This document shows positions 23,037 to 35,513 of a stretch of 64,000 nt of DNA, one piece after another. The notes beneath the pieces are model-generated. The model ran no database searches and was not told the origin of the DNA. It saw only the letters and a list, made by a program, of their open reading frames with translations. The stretch's first letter is position 1. Each line of letters opens with the position of its first letter. The stretch covers positions 2,542,001-2,606,000 of the forward strand of contig BTPP01000003.1 of assembly GCA_037102815.1 (NCBI GenBank). Reading direction: 5' to 3'. The stretch is from Neurospora intermedia (lineage: Eukaryota; Ascomycota; Sordariomycetes; Sordariales; Sordariaceae). The translations under genes and the position numbers were made by a program.

Positions 23037-25603
23037 ATGCCCATATTCGCTCTCCCCGAAGACACCAGGCGCTTACTTGGCTCAGCTCTGGTCATAACCT
23101 CGCCTATTTTTCTCGTCAAAGAGTTGCTGGACAACGCACTCGACGCCGGAGCAACAACGGTCGATATCCTGATTTCTCGAAACACCGTGGACAGGGTCGA
23201 AGTCAGAGACAACGGCAGCGGCATCAGTCCGAGCGACTTTCACCATCTTGGACGGCCAGGACGTACTAGCAAGCTCTCGTCGCTCAAAGATATTGAGTCT
23301 GTTGGCTGCAAAAGCCTTGGGTTCCGCGGCGTAGCTTTGGCCAGTGCTGCCGCTCTGGCTGAAATTGCAATCTGTACCAGAACATCGGCTGAATCGGTGG
23401 CAACTATCTTACATTTCTCAAGAGAAGGTGTCGCTGCTGCTCGTGGACACAAACCCGCTCCTGCTGGCACTTCTGTTTGCGTTACTGATCTTTTCGGTGC
23501 GTATCCAGTCAGACACAAGAGAGCCATCGGTGAGGCGACTGCGACAGTTCTGAAGGTCAAAGGCCTCTTAGAGTGCTACGCTTTGGCGAGGCCTCAGGTC
23601 AAGTTATCTTTCAAGGTCCTTGGCGGAAAACAATCGTGGTCCTATGTTCCGACTTCCGGTGCCGCCCTCAAGGACGCTGTTGTCCAGGTAATGGGCCGAG
23701 AGCTGGCAGCTCAATGCATGCTTCAGACTTCACCATTCCCTGTATCCGATACCGAGACGAAAATCCCACAGATCTGTAGTCTCCCTTTGGTTCAGCAGCC
23801 ATCCAAGTTTGTATTCGAAGCCTATATCCCTACCACTACGGCTGATATTCGAAAGATTTGCAAGGGTCCTTTCATCTCGGTTGACTCTCGACCTCTTTCA
23901 TTCACTCGAGGAACTGCCAAGAAGTTGAAGGCCGTCTTCGAGAAGCATTTCAAGGGGTCCCTGATCCCCGAAAACTCATCAAAACTTCCCGGAAGCCCGT
24001 TCATACGACTCGATATCAGATGCCCTCTTGGGTCCTATGACCCGAATGTCGAACCATCAAAATACGACGTTCTCTTTCATAACGAAGAGTTGGTGCTTCG
24101 AGAGTTTGAGAGTTTCTTGTTATCAATCTATCCCGCTAAGCGCAATGACGCCGGTGCTTCTTCCATGGACTTATCAACGGAAGCGAATGGATGTATATAC
24201 GATACCGGCGTAGCTGATGAACACATTTCAACGCCACAGGTGAGCAGTACGGTAAAACATACGAACTTCCGATGTACTAAAAAAAAAGATGCTAGGTTGA
24301 GACAGTACGGGCAGACAGTGGGCCTAGGATCGGATTCCAGAGAAAGCGCCCAGTTACCCCGTCGAGAAATGACAGAAGACTATCCATCTCAAGTACTGCG
24401 CCCTTAGTGCAGTCATGGTCTGTCGATATGTCTGCGGGTGACGGGGCCCTCGGTGATGGGGATGATGATGTTGATGTCCCGACACAGACTGGCAAAGAAG
24501 CGGCTCCCACAACACCTCCGACCGATGAAGAACCCCCAAACCAGTCAAAGGAGGGCCTCAATCCATGGACAATTGCCAAATTGGTAGCCCCTCGGCGGCA
24601 GACACAGCGAAACCTAAGCAGTCCTACACGGGAAAGTGGACATGTTGGTCCAGATGAAGTGCCACCTCCCAGAGGGCAACCGGTGGAAGTGCCAGGACGG
24701 CGAGGCAACATACAAGATCAACCTCTCCGGAAAACTCAGCCAACGGTCGAGAACAACCGCACGACCACAAGGACCCAAACCTGCAATGCGCTGCTGAATG
24801 TTGAGGAAGCACATTCCCAGCCTGCTAATCAACGCAACAGCAGACCAACAGTGGCTTTGGAACAAAATCCGTATACAACACAAGGGTCTGGTAGACGACC
24901 GGCGGATAGACGCTCCTATCCAACGGATGCTGGGCGAAGCCTTGGGATGGTACAATCTAAACTTTCTTTTGGCGGAGGCTACTATAAACGGCAACGGAAA
25001 ACACAGACGAATGAGATCCACGAGCTTGAGCCACTCGAAAACACGGTCCCAAATGCGAACGGTGGTTTTGTCAGGCCCAACCAGCCACTAATGGGGTCGC
25101 CTGGTCAGCATACTGGCAGAAGAACCATGTACAACACACGACGGAGAACTATAGCCCAAACTAAAGCGAATAGTCTGACTGATATGCTGAGCGGCGAAAT
25201 GCCTGTCAAATCAAGGACGGTCGACGACCTATCATCATCTATCGTGAAGGGCGAAGAGGGTGTTGAAGCAGCTTTGCCGACGAACGATCCTAGAGGTTAC
25301 TTGATACGGAGACAACAGTCACTTGCAGATAAGTCTCAGAGGAGAAAGATCCAACGCCTCAAGACAAACCTGCTACCACTGGAAACCACGCCCCTAGGAT
25401 TCGAAACACACCAGCTTGCGTTGACGCTTCTTGTTGACCCGCAGACACTAGCCAGAAGTATGGAAAGGACATCTTTACTCGACAGCTACCTAATGGAAGG
25501 CGCATTGGAAGACACATTGGTGAACAGTATAAGTCCCGAAGAGATTACCGCACTGGAAAGCCGAGTCAAGCTTCTTTTGTCACAAACGAGGCATCAGTCG
25601 TAA
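23037..25603 (+). CDS. mlh2: MutL-family protein, MLH2 / human PMS1 type
   Basis: Two exons: 23037-24239 and 24296-25603. The 56-bp intron (GTGAGC, TACTAA branch, GCTAG) is phase 0, and both frames join without stops, giving 836 residues. The N-terminal GHKL ATPase is clear: E29 and N33 in K-E-L-L-D-N-A-L-D-A-G-A-T, D-N-G-S-G-I at 58-63, T-S-K at 77-79 and G-F-R-G-V-A-L at 95-101. The central part is disordered; an N-P-W-T-I-A-K-L motif typical of PMS-type proteins follows, then a C-terminal helical region for dimerisation with MLH1. I see no D-Q-H-A-x2-E-x4-E endonuclease motif, which fits MLH2 rather than PMS1/PMS2 or MLH3. MLH2 modulates mismatch repair and meiotic gene-conversion tract length. 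The start was chosen at the family's M-P-I-x-A-L-P; an upstream in-frame Met at 22881 would add 52 unrelated residues. Odd point: Val99 replaces the usual Glu of G-F-R-G-E-A-L. Confidence 0.88.
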
Positions 25604-27870
25604 CGTCGTCCTCATTGCGGATTAGAAAACAGTGATATCGACAACACGACATACCTCTCAAGCATCTGGTATTTAGTTAATTGTGTGATATAGCGACTAT
25701 GTCAATATTAATATGGGAAAGGCAAAGATTAGAATAAAGAATAGTTGGCTAGGTACTTGTCGATGTCGTCATCTAGGTGTATTCAAGCGGGTGACTGTTT
25801 GATGTTCTGAGAAAGGATGAGGCTTATTGAGTATGGACATATACTGCCGTGTTGAGAACTTTGCGAGAAAGTTGAGGATGGCTGGCCTAGAGTACGGTGT
25901 AACGCGATGAAAGTTGAGTTTATAAATGCTGTCACGTTTCGCATGAGACCGCCTTGTTGAGGATGGCCCCTTGAGTCTAGAGATGACTAGATGACTGAAT
26001 GACAAAAGGTAATTGCTCCTTGGCACGGTCCAATGTACATAATTTGTCCAGCTGGACGTTTGTGTTCAAAATGCTTCTCTTTCGAAAAAGGTCGTGGATT
26101 TTGGAGGCGGGTGTGATTGGAGGTAGAGGCCCGTACCCCCTCCCCCCCCCCAACCCCCTTTCCCTCTGCGAGCTCAATGAAGCACGCACCAACTGAGTGC
26201 TTGAATCTCCATCTCCACAGTTTAGTGTGCATGTGCTCGAGAGTGAGTAGCTGCTCACACCATGCTTACTGCTCGATGCTTTAACGACAGAATGTATGTA
26301 CACAAAGACTAATTGTGATGGCAGAATGCCTCACAGACATTAATATTGTTCTCGATAAGCCGAGCCAGTGGACGTATGAGGTGCTGTGCGAATGATTTGC
26401 GATTTCATCTAATGAGTATACGCTGTCCATCATCAATCAGCCTCTACACTTAGTCTGGCATGTTATCTGGGCGTTGACTCCATCTCTCTGGTTCTTATCC
26501 TACCTCGACTACTACGTCTGAGGGCCAATTGAGTTTCAGCCTTATATATGAATGGCTCCCAAGGTTGTAAGACTTTTGACTCCTCCTTTCGGGGTCCATT
26601 TATGCCAGCATATTTCTTCCTGAAGGAGGCATGTTAAAGCATAGACTTGAGCGGCCATACACTACATCGAGATGATGGTGGAACAGGCTCCGCTGGCTAG
26701 GAAGCTGCTACTGCCCCCTGGTGGCACTGCCTCTTTTGGCCATGGTGTGGTGATCTTGTGTGGCTTTCGCTCTACAAATGTACACAGTATCAGCGACGAT
26801 AAGGTTTGCATCGATCGATTGAACGGTGAAGTGGAAGTTGGGTGGCTACGCAGGCACTGGCAGGCTGGAAGCTTCATGGAACCTCAACACCTAGCAGTCC
26901 CGGGTGCTACCTCTGCTGTAAGCGGCTGACCGTCCTTGTTGAATGGATGATCGATACCCGACCGCTTGGGTTTCTAGGTTGTCTACATAGCCAACTGCTA
27001 AGGTATGCCTGTTCCTTTCCTACTTTTCAGGCCCATTTGCTTCGTCCCAACATCGACAGTTAATTTGAAGACTTCATCCTTTCCGTCAGCGGACACCTGA
27101 TGGACCGACTCTGGGCCTCACCGTCTTCCCGCTCCTGCAACCGACCAGAGCGATTTCCACTGGATTCCAGCTCAGCGCCGCACGGTGGCGCATCGTTTGG
27201 GCATACCTCTAGCAGTCAAGTGCTAGAGCAATCGCTACCACTACCACGACAATCGCGACAAGCTCCAGATCAACCACAACGACATCTACAGCCTTTGCGA
27301 CGACGCCACAGAAGAAGCCAGGACATTCAATCGCAACTACAACTTCAACTGCAAACACGACTGCAGCACCGACCACACGATCAACATCGGCGGCGGGGAC
27401 GGCGGGTACGGGAAGAACAAGGACCAGGGCGAGGACGAGGACCAAGGCGGGAGGGAAAGGCGAAGCACGAGGTTGTGCGACGGTGTTGCTGCGATTTCCA
27501 ACCATTCGATCTTCAAGAGCCCCGATCCTATCCACTATTTACAGCATGTAGACAATCGCCGCCGTACTGCTGTCAGTCACCATCAACCATGCCGGTGGTT
27601 TCTCCCTTCGACCTTCGGTTTGCGCCCTCCACAGCTCTTGCGCCAAATCGAAGCTCGGAATTGGAGGATGGAAGTGTTCATGTCCCGGGTCTTTGTCCAG
27701 TTTCCGCTGTCTGCGCCCAGATGTCAGCGGGCTGCTGCGTCGACTGCGTGAACTTGACATCTCAGAAAATGATCCCCCCAGGCGCCTCATCCAGTCATGT
27801 TTCAAGCCGTTCCAATGTCCGTTCCGAACAGCCGTCGACACCGTTGTTGACCGTCCTGTCGTCCTCTCGG
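25604..27870. other. intergenic region and leader of the membrane-protein gene
   Basis: No supported gene from 25.6 to 27.1 kb. From about 27.1 kb the frame of the next gene is already open, with a Gln/Arg-rich in-frame extension. In another frame, 27236-27540 reads as a Thr/Ala-rich stretch without a start. Neither looks like a domain, so I treat the segment as leader. Confidence 0.45.
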
Positions 27871-30800
27871 ATGGCACGCACGGACAAGGACGGCCCAAGG
27901 TTAGGCGCACGCGTAGCCCCTGGCTCACATAGCCGCCTGCTGCTACGACTATCTAGCAGGTTGAAATGCCTCTTTCTTTTGGCTTTGCGGTTGCTCTGGG
28001 TACAATCCGTTACGGCGGTTCTAATCCCGTTTGACAACTGCCTGGACAAGTCCTACCAAATGGACCAGCCGACACGTCTACAATGGAAGCCTCTTTTTAT
28101 CGATGCCTCGTTTGATGATCAGGACGACCGACATACGCTGAAGCTGACCATGTGGGGAAATGTGACGGGCGCGGCGACTTCTGGAAACATCACGCTTCCC
28201 CCACCCGGTAGTCCGGATTGGAACGACACATCCAAACACGATGGCAAGATTGTCGCCGTGCCAGAACCGGACTCTGCCAATCCAAAGGTCACCACTCTGT
28301 TCACGCATATCAATGTTCTCACGTATTCCGAGGCTACGGAACGCACCGACTTTTGCAACCAATCCCTGAGAAACGCACATTGTCCTTTGGGTCCGGTCTG
28401 GGAGGTTAACAGGTAGGTTCAATTCTGCTTGGTCCCCATGACTCAAGGGACTTGGCCTGGTACTTTTTGGAGTTCGTTGGCTGACTGTGATCTTAGCACG
28501 AACAGGGAGGACCTTCCCTATGTGACTTACACCAAAGACTTCTATTCATCCTATGCCTTCAGCTCCTTTGCCTCCGAGTTTTCCATCGTTTATGGAGATT
28601 CTGGAAATACCCAGATCGGCTGTGTCTCGGCTACCGTGACACCTGACCTAGGAAACCTGGCTTGGATGCTCAAGTTCCTGCCCTTAATAGTCCTGGTCTT
28701 TGTCGGAGTTGCCACCATCTTTGCTGCCATTTTTAGTCCGTGGGGTACCAGCGATGTTTTCCACTGGACATCTAACTACGGCCGTGACCCCGACCTGCTG
28801 CGTTTGGTTACGCCAGGGTTTGGAGATTGTCTTCAGTACATACAGTTCGTCGTGCTAACTGGCGGCCTAACCCTCAACTATCCAGGCTTCTACCAACCGA
28901 TCGTTAGCCAGGGCTCATGGTCGGCACTAATGTTTAATCAGAGCTTTGTGAGCGACAGTCCCGGATGGATAAGCCTGCGGGATGGCATTTATTTTACCGA
29001 GGGCAAGTACGGACTTCAGCGACTTGCTCACTTGGTGGGAGTAGGGGAGGTCGAAGACGTCTGGGCCGGAATGATGGTGTGGTTAATGGCTATTATCGGA
29101 GCCGTTTTTATTCTTACCCAGGGAGCCTTTTTGGTCAAGTGGCTGTATCGTTCCGTTAGAAAGGTCCCCGAGGAAGATCTCCGACACAAGAACCTCCCGT
29201 TTACTCTGGGCAATGTCGTCAGACTTGTCTTGAACTACTTCTTGCTACCGATTGTTGCTCTCTCGACCTTTCAACTGGTGGTAGCAACCCACTCGCCAGC
29301 TTACACAGTCGCACTGGCAGTTGTAACTTTGGTCCTCATCATTGGCTTTGCCGTTTGGCTGCTTCACCTCATCGCCACCTCGAGGCCAAGAGCGTTCCTC
29401 TTTGATGACCTCCCTACGGTGCTTCTTTATGGACCTCTTTACAACACTTACTCTGATGAGGCGGCGGCCTTCGCTCTTATACCAGTTTTCTTGAGTTTTC
29501 TTCGAGGCATTGCCATCGGAGCTGTCCAGCCTGCTGGAGTCGCCCAGGTGGTCCTCCTCGCCATCTGCGAGATTATTCAGATACTGACCCTGCATGCCTT
29601 TCGCCCTTTCCACTCACCAACATCGATGAACGCCTACCATACCCTCTTTTCTGGGCTCCGTCTCGTCTCCATACTCATGATGGTGGCCTTTGTACCGTCG
29701 CTGGAGGTGGAAGAAGGGCTTAAGGGCTGGGTCGGCTACGCTATACTTGTTGTCCATGCGGGCGTTCTTGTTCTGGGATTCTTCCTGAACGCAGTCCAAA
29801 CTATTGTCGAAGTCGTAGCGCGGCTGTTGGGGGCTGGTGGAGATGATGTTCGAGGGCAATCGAGGGGCGGGCTATCCAAGATCTTTGGCATGCGACAGTT
29901 GTCGCGTCGTATGCCCAGGCGTGCTGGCGGCCCCATAAGCCACAGTCAACTGTCTAGCGCGGCGATGCTCGACACGGATGAGACCTTCAAGGCCGGTTAT
30001 GTCATGAACGGAGGTCGCATACAGAGCGAGTTGGCAGGGAGTATGGGGCTCATGACGAAGCATCACCGTCATAGCTCGTCTGTGCTTGAGGACGTCAGTC
30101 TTAACACGGCCGTTCGAAATCTTGACAATGGGTCATTCACACCGACCACGCCTGGAGAAGCTAACTCGTTCTCCTTTGCGGCTTCTGCCCAACCCCAAGG
30201 ACGGTCTCCTAGCGCATTCGGCATGCCGACTGTCGACCCCTACTTCAGACCACCTCGAAGGCGCACCACCACTGAAAGCGCGTACTCTCCCGGTGCCAAA
30301 CCAGGTGGTTCGTGGACTAGCGCCGACTGGTCACAGAAACGCCTCAGTCAATCAGGAGTACCGCTCAACGACACCGCGGAATTCGACCCTCAGACGTCGA
30401 GAAGTGCCACTCCCGGTCCTTATATGATTGCGTATCCACCAAGGACCGACTACACCACTCGCGAAGTTGATTACTATTACGGTCTCAGGGGGGAAAGGCT
30501 CAACTCGGACGCGCCTAGCCGCAAGCTCGGAACCGGGCCGGCTGACCCAACCGGGCCAATGGCTTCGGCGGCTGGGTGGCTTCGAAATATTCTCGGTAGA
30601 AATAGCAAGGAAAAGGGCAAGGGCTTCGAAGTAGTGAGGAGTGCGCGTATGCCACCAGCAATGCGTACCGGAGCGGTCGACTACGAGGACGAATCCCCGC
30701 CGGAAGGAATACCAGTGGCGATGGGAGTCATCCGTAACGGCCCGATTGAATCCGACGAAGAGGACAATGTGCGGCAGGCCAATGCAGATCGGGACACAAC

Positions 30801-31428
30801 AGCTCGTACAGCAGCAGAGGCGGTGCCCCTTAGGGCAGCAGAGGGTACCAATGATGATATGCGAGACGACACGGAAACATATCACGACTCGGAAGGTTTG
30901 CCTGCTGAGCCAGATCTCGCGACAGTTAGCCAGTCGAGTAGGACCCAAACAGTTACCCGCCGCGGTAATTGGACTTCGAACGAGAATAACGGCCCGTCAC
31001 CGCTTCTTTCGCCGCCGCGGAGAAGCTCAAAACGCAATTCTTACCACCACACACGCAACGGCTCCGTTAGCAACACACCTCCCGCTCAGCCAGTCCTAGA
31101 ACCTGGTCCTCAAAACGCCAGGCCCGCTTCGTCACTGGCGGTCTCTGCACGCCTTCCGTTCGAACGCACCAATTCGCAAAAAAGATTGTCTAGCTCCTCA
31201 ATTGGTGTAAGCGAGGATCTAAGTTCTGGTGACGCCTACGCAGGATCTAGAACGGGATCAGGGCTGAATGAGAGTTATGGATTCGTAAATCAAGGCAACG
31301 TAAACAGGGTCGAGCAGGGTCACGAGCCTGATCTGTTGGGCAGCGTGGCGGAGGTTGGGATAATTGGGCGTGACAATTCGCGGGGGAGCAGTCAAACAGG
31401 GAACACATCGCGGTACTCGGTGCTATAA
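27871..31428 (+). CDS. ML/TRP-like multi-pass membrane protein, 'calcium-related spray' type
   Basis: Two exons: 27871-28412 and 28497-31428, with intron GTAGGT...CTTAG. The product is about 1157 residues from the chosen start M-A-R-T-D-K. A signal-anchor-like stretch (C-L-F-L-L-A-L-R-L-L-W-V near residue 35) is followed by a luminal or extracellular ML-like domain beginning L-I-P-F-D-N-C-L. The first transmembrane segment lies at about 237-262. A multi-helix TRP-like core continues to about residue 630, including D-P-D-L-L-R-L-V-T-P-G-F-G-D-C-L and W-A-G-M-M-V-W-L. A disordered Ser/Pro-rich cytosolic tail of about 520 residues ends the protein. The architecture matches the fungal TRP-like family (spray, Flc, Pkd2) linked to calcium signalling and polarised growth. 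The start is uncertain because the frame stays open for another 257 codons upstream, back to 27100. Confidence 0.82.
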
Positions 31429-32080
31429 AATGAAAGAAAAGAGCGGGGAGCTAGCTCGGCTACCACATGTTCCTTTTGTTTCCTTCCCCCCCCCCCCCCT
31501 TTTTTTTTTTTTGTGGCTTTCCACTGCCATTTTCGCTCTCAGCTGAAATGGTTATCAAAAAACGGTTATATAGCTTTATGGTTCTGAGAGTTTAGCGATG
31601 GCGTATACCAGCGACTAACAAAGTTGCTATGTGACAGAGTACATGAAGAGATGTGTGTTTTTTTTTATTTTTATTGTTTCTGTGCGACGGGTCTGCTTTG
31701 GCTTCATGCATTGCGATGTATATTTTGGGCGCTCAATTTTCCGTCTTGACGTGACTTCACTGCACTCGTTTTTGTGACCCTTTTCTGCTTGGTTTTCAAT
31801 CAATGTCTCCAACAGCCTTCTCCATGCCCCGTCAATTTTGCGAATCGTTTATATATTTGAAACGTTATTGATCATAATTGCATACGTGCAGATCAAGACA
31901 GAATAATCCTATGGCTTCTTAATATTCTTCATGGCTTCGTTGACATCATCACTCGCAAAGGGAAGGAGAAATTCCGGCCTTCACACTTCTGATTACTCCA
32001 TTCGTTACTTTCGACTCAAGTGTCCGTCACCGATTTGCGCAATACTGCTAGGGGTTAGCGCCCCTCCAAAGAGCGCAGAA
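31429..32080. other. convergent 3' intergenic region with C14T13 tract
   Basis: Between the stop codons of two convergent genes. A run of about 14 C followed by about 13 T lies at 31486-31512. No gene is supported. Confidence 0.6.
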
Positions 32081-33017
32081 TCAGAGAAGAGCCGACACCG
32101 TCGCCACCACACCAGCAGCGACAAGAAGGCCGGTGAAGCCACTGCGCGAGGATGCCCTGTTAGGGGCACCCGTGCCAAAGTAGAAGCCGCTGGCGGTTGT
32201 GGCGGTCATAGAGCACATATTGTTCTCCAGACCGTGGCAAGCAACGCTTGACAAGCTGCTGCCTGCAAGGAAGGATGAACAAAAACAGTCAGCGAAATGT
32301 CCGATTCATCACCACAGTGTTCGAGGTCCAGGAGAGGAGGTGAATGGGACTTACAAATCCTAGAAGCACTCTCAAGCCCGACCGTGGTCCCGACATTAAC
32401 GCCCACGGTCGTTCCCGCGCCGCCGGGCACCACAATGGTGACACCGTACTGACCGCCTAGCCCGTCCAGCTTGTCGCTGCAGGCAACATAGTTGGCGCTG
32501 CATTGGCTGACGGCTGAAGAGCATTGCTCGGCATCCGGGAAGTATGTGGCGACGTAGGGGAAGGAAAAGTAAGGGTTGGCGACGAAGGAAACCGGCGCGG
32601 TTGGGCTGGGGGCGGCGACGCCGGCTGGGGCGGTGCCGGTGCAGATGGCGCTGGTGGGAGGTGTTAGTGAGCTTCTCCTATGACAACAATATAACTATTG
32701 TCGTTTACACACTTTACTGGACAGCAAGCCGGTTGGTTGTTCTGATCAAGCGCGCAGGTGTAGCCGTACTGGCAACATACGTCGCTGAAAGCAGCTCCTA
32801 CTCCCGAGCAGCTGAAGAAGTTGGAGATGCATCCCTGCCGTTTTTCCAGGACGTTGCCTTCGAGTGTGCTGCCGCTGAGCGCCCTCGCTGTTTCAACCGG
32901 CATGAATGGCTGTTGCGCGTGGACGATGGGCGACTGCGATAACCAGAAGACCAGGAAGGAAAGCACAAAGGCTTGCCATGTTGTCCCAAAACGGGAATGC
33001 AATTGCTGATTACCCAT
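32081..33017 (-). CDS. secreted cysteine-rich GPI-anchored protein
   Basis: Three minus-strand exons: 33017-32713, 32650-32355 and 32262-32081, with introns GTGTGT...CCAG and GTAAGT...GCAG. All phases agree and give 260 residues. The N-terminus has a hydrophobic segment at about 14-27 as signal peptide. A dibasic K-R at 59-60 just before Q-G-C looks like a Kex2 processing site. The mature N-terminal part is cysteine-dense (63, 70, 81, 82, 88, 98, 99), including C-C-Q-Y-G-Y-T-C. A central domain follows with further cysteines (Q-C-S-S-A-V-S-Q-C). The end is A-S-S-R-S-G-F-T-G-L-L-V-A-A-G-V-V-A-T-V-S-A-L-L, a canonical GPI attachment tail. A cell-wall or surface location is likely; the molecular function is unknown. 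Confidence 0.85.
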
Positions 33018-34505
33018 GGCGGCAAATCCCGTCTCTATGCTCCGAAGTTGGACCAAATGAAGTTGGTAAGAGGAATGTGGTTCGAAAGGGCTCAATAAGA
33101 CCTGAGCTGGAGATGAGCGTGCTGTCAGCCCGTCCGGTCTCTGCGACTCTTACTCGATGACGGAGGCTTCCGTAGGTACGAAGTCGGTCAGCATCAGCAA
33201 CTCACTGAAGTTGTGAGGAAGAGTGTAATTGAGTTCCAGACGGAAGCATCCAGGTGGGAAACCTGTGTATATGCAAAACCGAGATGCAACCCTGCTCATT
33301 CATGGAACCCGGGAGGCTGGAAATCGTGGTTGGTACGGCGTGATAAGGACTTGGCGTGCCCACCACCGCGGCGGGCTGACTGCTGGTTGCGCTGGCACAT
33401 CTCAGCTGCGAGCAAGCGCGCTGCTTGTTGATGCTTGCAAGACCGGCCGGAATCCCGTCTCCCGTCACCGAAAACCGTAAAGAATATCATGCTGCTAACT
33501 AAGTAAAGGATCTACAGTCCATTCATTACTGGCTTGTTTGCTAGCTCGAGATCTCGGGTCAACTTCCCCAAGCGTTTTCCTATGTACATCGCGTTCCAGG
33601 ATCGAAGTCTGCTTCCGCCTGAATATGCCCATTCCGACTACTAAACATGTCATATTACATCTCGTCAATACATTCAATGCGTCTTCATACGTGTTTGGGA
33701 TCGCTCGGGTAGGTTTCGTCAAGGAAACCAAGAGTTAGTATCCGCTGCCATTTTGGACAAAAAAAAAAAAAAAAAAAAAAAGTGTACTTAATTGTAGTAG
33801 GACGATGTTGATCAATGCTGTGTCTTTGATACGTGCTATATACGATTGTGTAAGCTAACCTTCCTCCCACCGATTGAAGTGAGCAAGGATTGCGCAAAGA
33901 TATGATACGAGGGTGGAAATATCACATTGAGTGTGCACTGTCTGCCCCAGATGTAAGCCCTCAGGTATTGGATAGCAACATCTTCCTTTTTGAGAGGCAT
34001 TCATTCTCTGGTATGTGTAATAGGGTGCCTAGAATTATTGATCTACAATGCAGCAGTATGTAGACGATAGCTTCACCATCTCCCTCCACCGCCTGTGTAA
34101 CGTTCAGTGATGTCATTTGTTGGCCGCATCAGCTCAGCAATCTAGCACCGCTACCACAGCACATACAACACGGGGTAGCCCAGCAGGTGTGTAAAAAACA
34201 TACAGTCCATGATACAACCCATGACCTGCCTGTCACCCATGCTAATTAGCAAAAGGCTTCGAGAGGTTTTTGCAGCAGCGATCGGGAGTGCAGCATCCCT
34301 TATGAACCTCAAGTTATGATGCTTGCTGTTCTTCTCCGTGATGCCGACTACTTCAAATCCCAGCAGCCGAGAGGGCGAGTACACGACCGAGCTTCAGTCA
34401 TTTCAGTGCCCGTGCGAAAACACACAATCCACGTGCCCGTGGCCGCTGAGCTGAGACTACTGTTGAACGGGGTCGTAACTATTGTCCGGATGCCGCCGAG
34501 TCTCG
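33018..34505. other. intergenic region without a supported gene
   Basis: About 1.5 kb between two minus-strand genes, with an A23 run at 33759-33781. Overlapping short open stretches on both strands have no recognisable content. The promoter of the GPI protein gene lies at the left end. Confidence 0.5.
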
Positions 34506-35513
34506 CTATGCTCCCCGCAAATGTCCGAGGATGGCGCGAAGCCGCAAGAGAGCTGTTGGCTCCGGTGGTCTTTCGCCCGGCTTGACTTCTTCTAGCTGTT
34601 TTACCTCCTTCTTCGCTTCCTCCACCAGTGCGCCCAGGTCACCCCAAATCTCGTCGTGATAGCCGGTTAACACGCGAGACCACTGATCAATCCATGTCTC
34701 CCAGCCCTCAGTCACGTCGGCCGTACCCAACAAATCTCTCGTGCTTGGCGCCGTCGAAACACTGTCGAACCCCAGCAGGGAAAGTGGGATGAAGTTGAGC
34801 GCATGATCCCACGCAATAGGTGATGAGCTGCTGCCGAGATCGTCGTTCCCGAATAAAGCCTTGCGCAAGCTGGCCATGTCATCGGGCAATATTGTATTCT
34901 CCTCCGGCCCTGCGAGCTCCGCATCCAGATCCAGATCACCCCGGAGCAATGCTACAACTTCCTGGCCATCGCGCGCTTCCTGTTCGGCGACAGTGGATGC
35001 CGGAAAAGAATGAGTCCATTGGTTGTTTGTTGCTGGTACTGTCGAACTCGGAACATTGCCTCTCATACTCCACGTCCCTTCCAATACGCCTGCTCCTTCG
35101 GGCGCCGTAAGAGGCTCGGTGGTGTCAAGAAAGGCGGCGAAAGAAGCCTCTTGCATCGTAACATGTCCCTGAATCTGGGCTGACCTGATGGTCTCGCCGC
35201 CATGAGAGGCAGAATGAAGCGGGGTAGAACTCTCACCCACGCGCTCGAGATTTTCCGTAGCCCTTGCCACCGCTGCCGCCGATCGTGATCCTCCTCCCTT
35301 CTCGCCGTTTCCTAGTCCCGAAACTGCGCCGGCCATGTTACCTTTGGAGAATAAAGCTGAAGGCAGTGATGTTGCTGACTTGGCGATGCGGGCAAGCAGA
35401 TCGTCCCCGCCCCCGGTCTGCCCATTGTGGCCTATATCACCGGCACCAGCTGATCCCTCCGGCGTCCCAACATCCTTTCCTTTGCCCTTGACCTTTTCAG
35501 GCATTGGCTCCAT
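34506..35513 (-). CDS. uncharacterised acidic protein
   Basis: A single open frame of 335 residues from the Met at 35513 (M-E-P-M-P-E-K-V-K). An upstream in-frame Met at 35654 would add 47 residues with a hydrophobic stretch (L-H-L-F-L-L-I-V-I-S-L-V) that might act as an anchor. I prefer the downstream start because the extension lies in an AT-richer, leader-like segment. The N-terminal third is Gly/Ser/Ala-rich and disordered. The C-terminal part is more structured: F-I-P-L-S-L-L-G-F-D-S-V, then W-E-T-W-I-D-Q-W-S-R-V-L-T-G-Y-H-D-E-I-W-G-D-L, ending in a helical L-L-R-L-R-A-I-L-G-H-L-R. I do not recognise the family and propose no function. Confidence 0.7.
   Translation of the reverse strand: MEPMPEKVKGKGKDVGTPEGSAGAGDIGHNGQTGGGDDLLARIAKSATSLPSALFSKGNMAGAVSGLGNGEKGGGSRSAAAVARATENLERVGESSTPLHSASHGGETIRSAQIQGHVTMQEASFAAFLDTTEPLTAPEGAGVLEGTWSMRGNVPSSTVPATNNQWTHSFPASTVAEQEARDGQEVVALLRGDLDLDAELAGPEENTILPDDMASLRKALFGNDDLGSSSSPIAWDHALNFIPLSLLGFDSVSTAPSTRDLLGTADVTEGWETWIDQWSRVLTGYHDEIWGDLGALVEEAKKEVKQLEEVKPGERPPEPTALLRLRAILGHLRGA

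Noticed and set aside
27236-27540. Thr/Ala-rich plus-strand stretch
   Set aside because: No start codon, closed upstream by a stop and in a different frame from the following gene.
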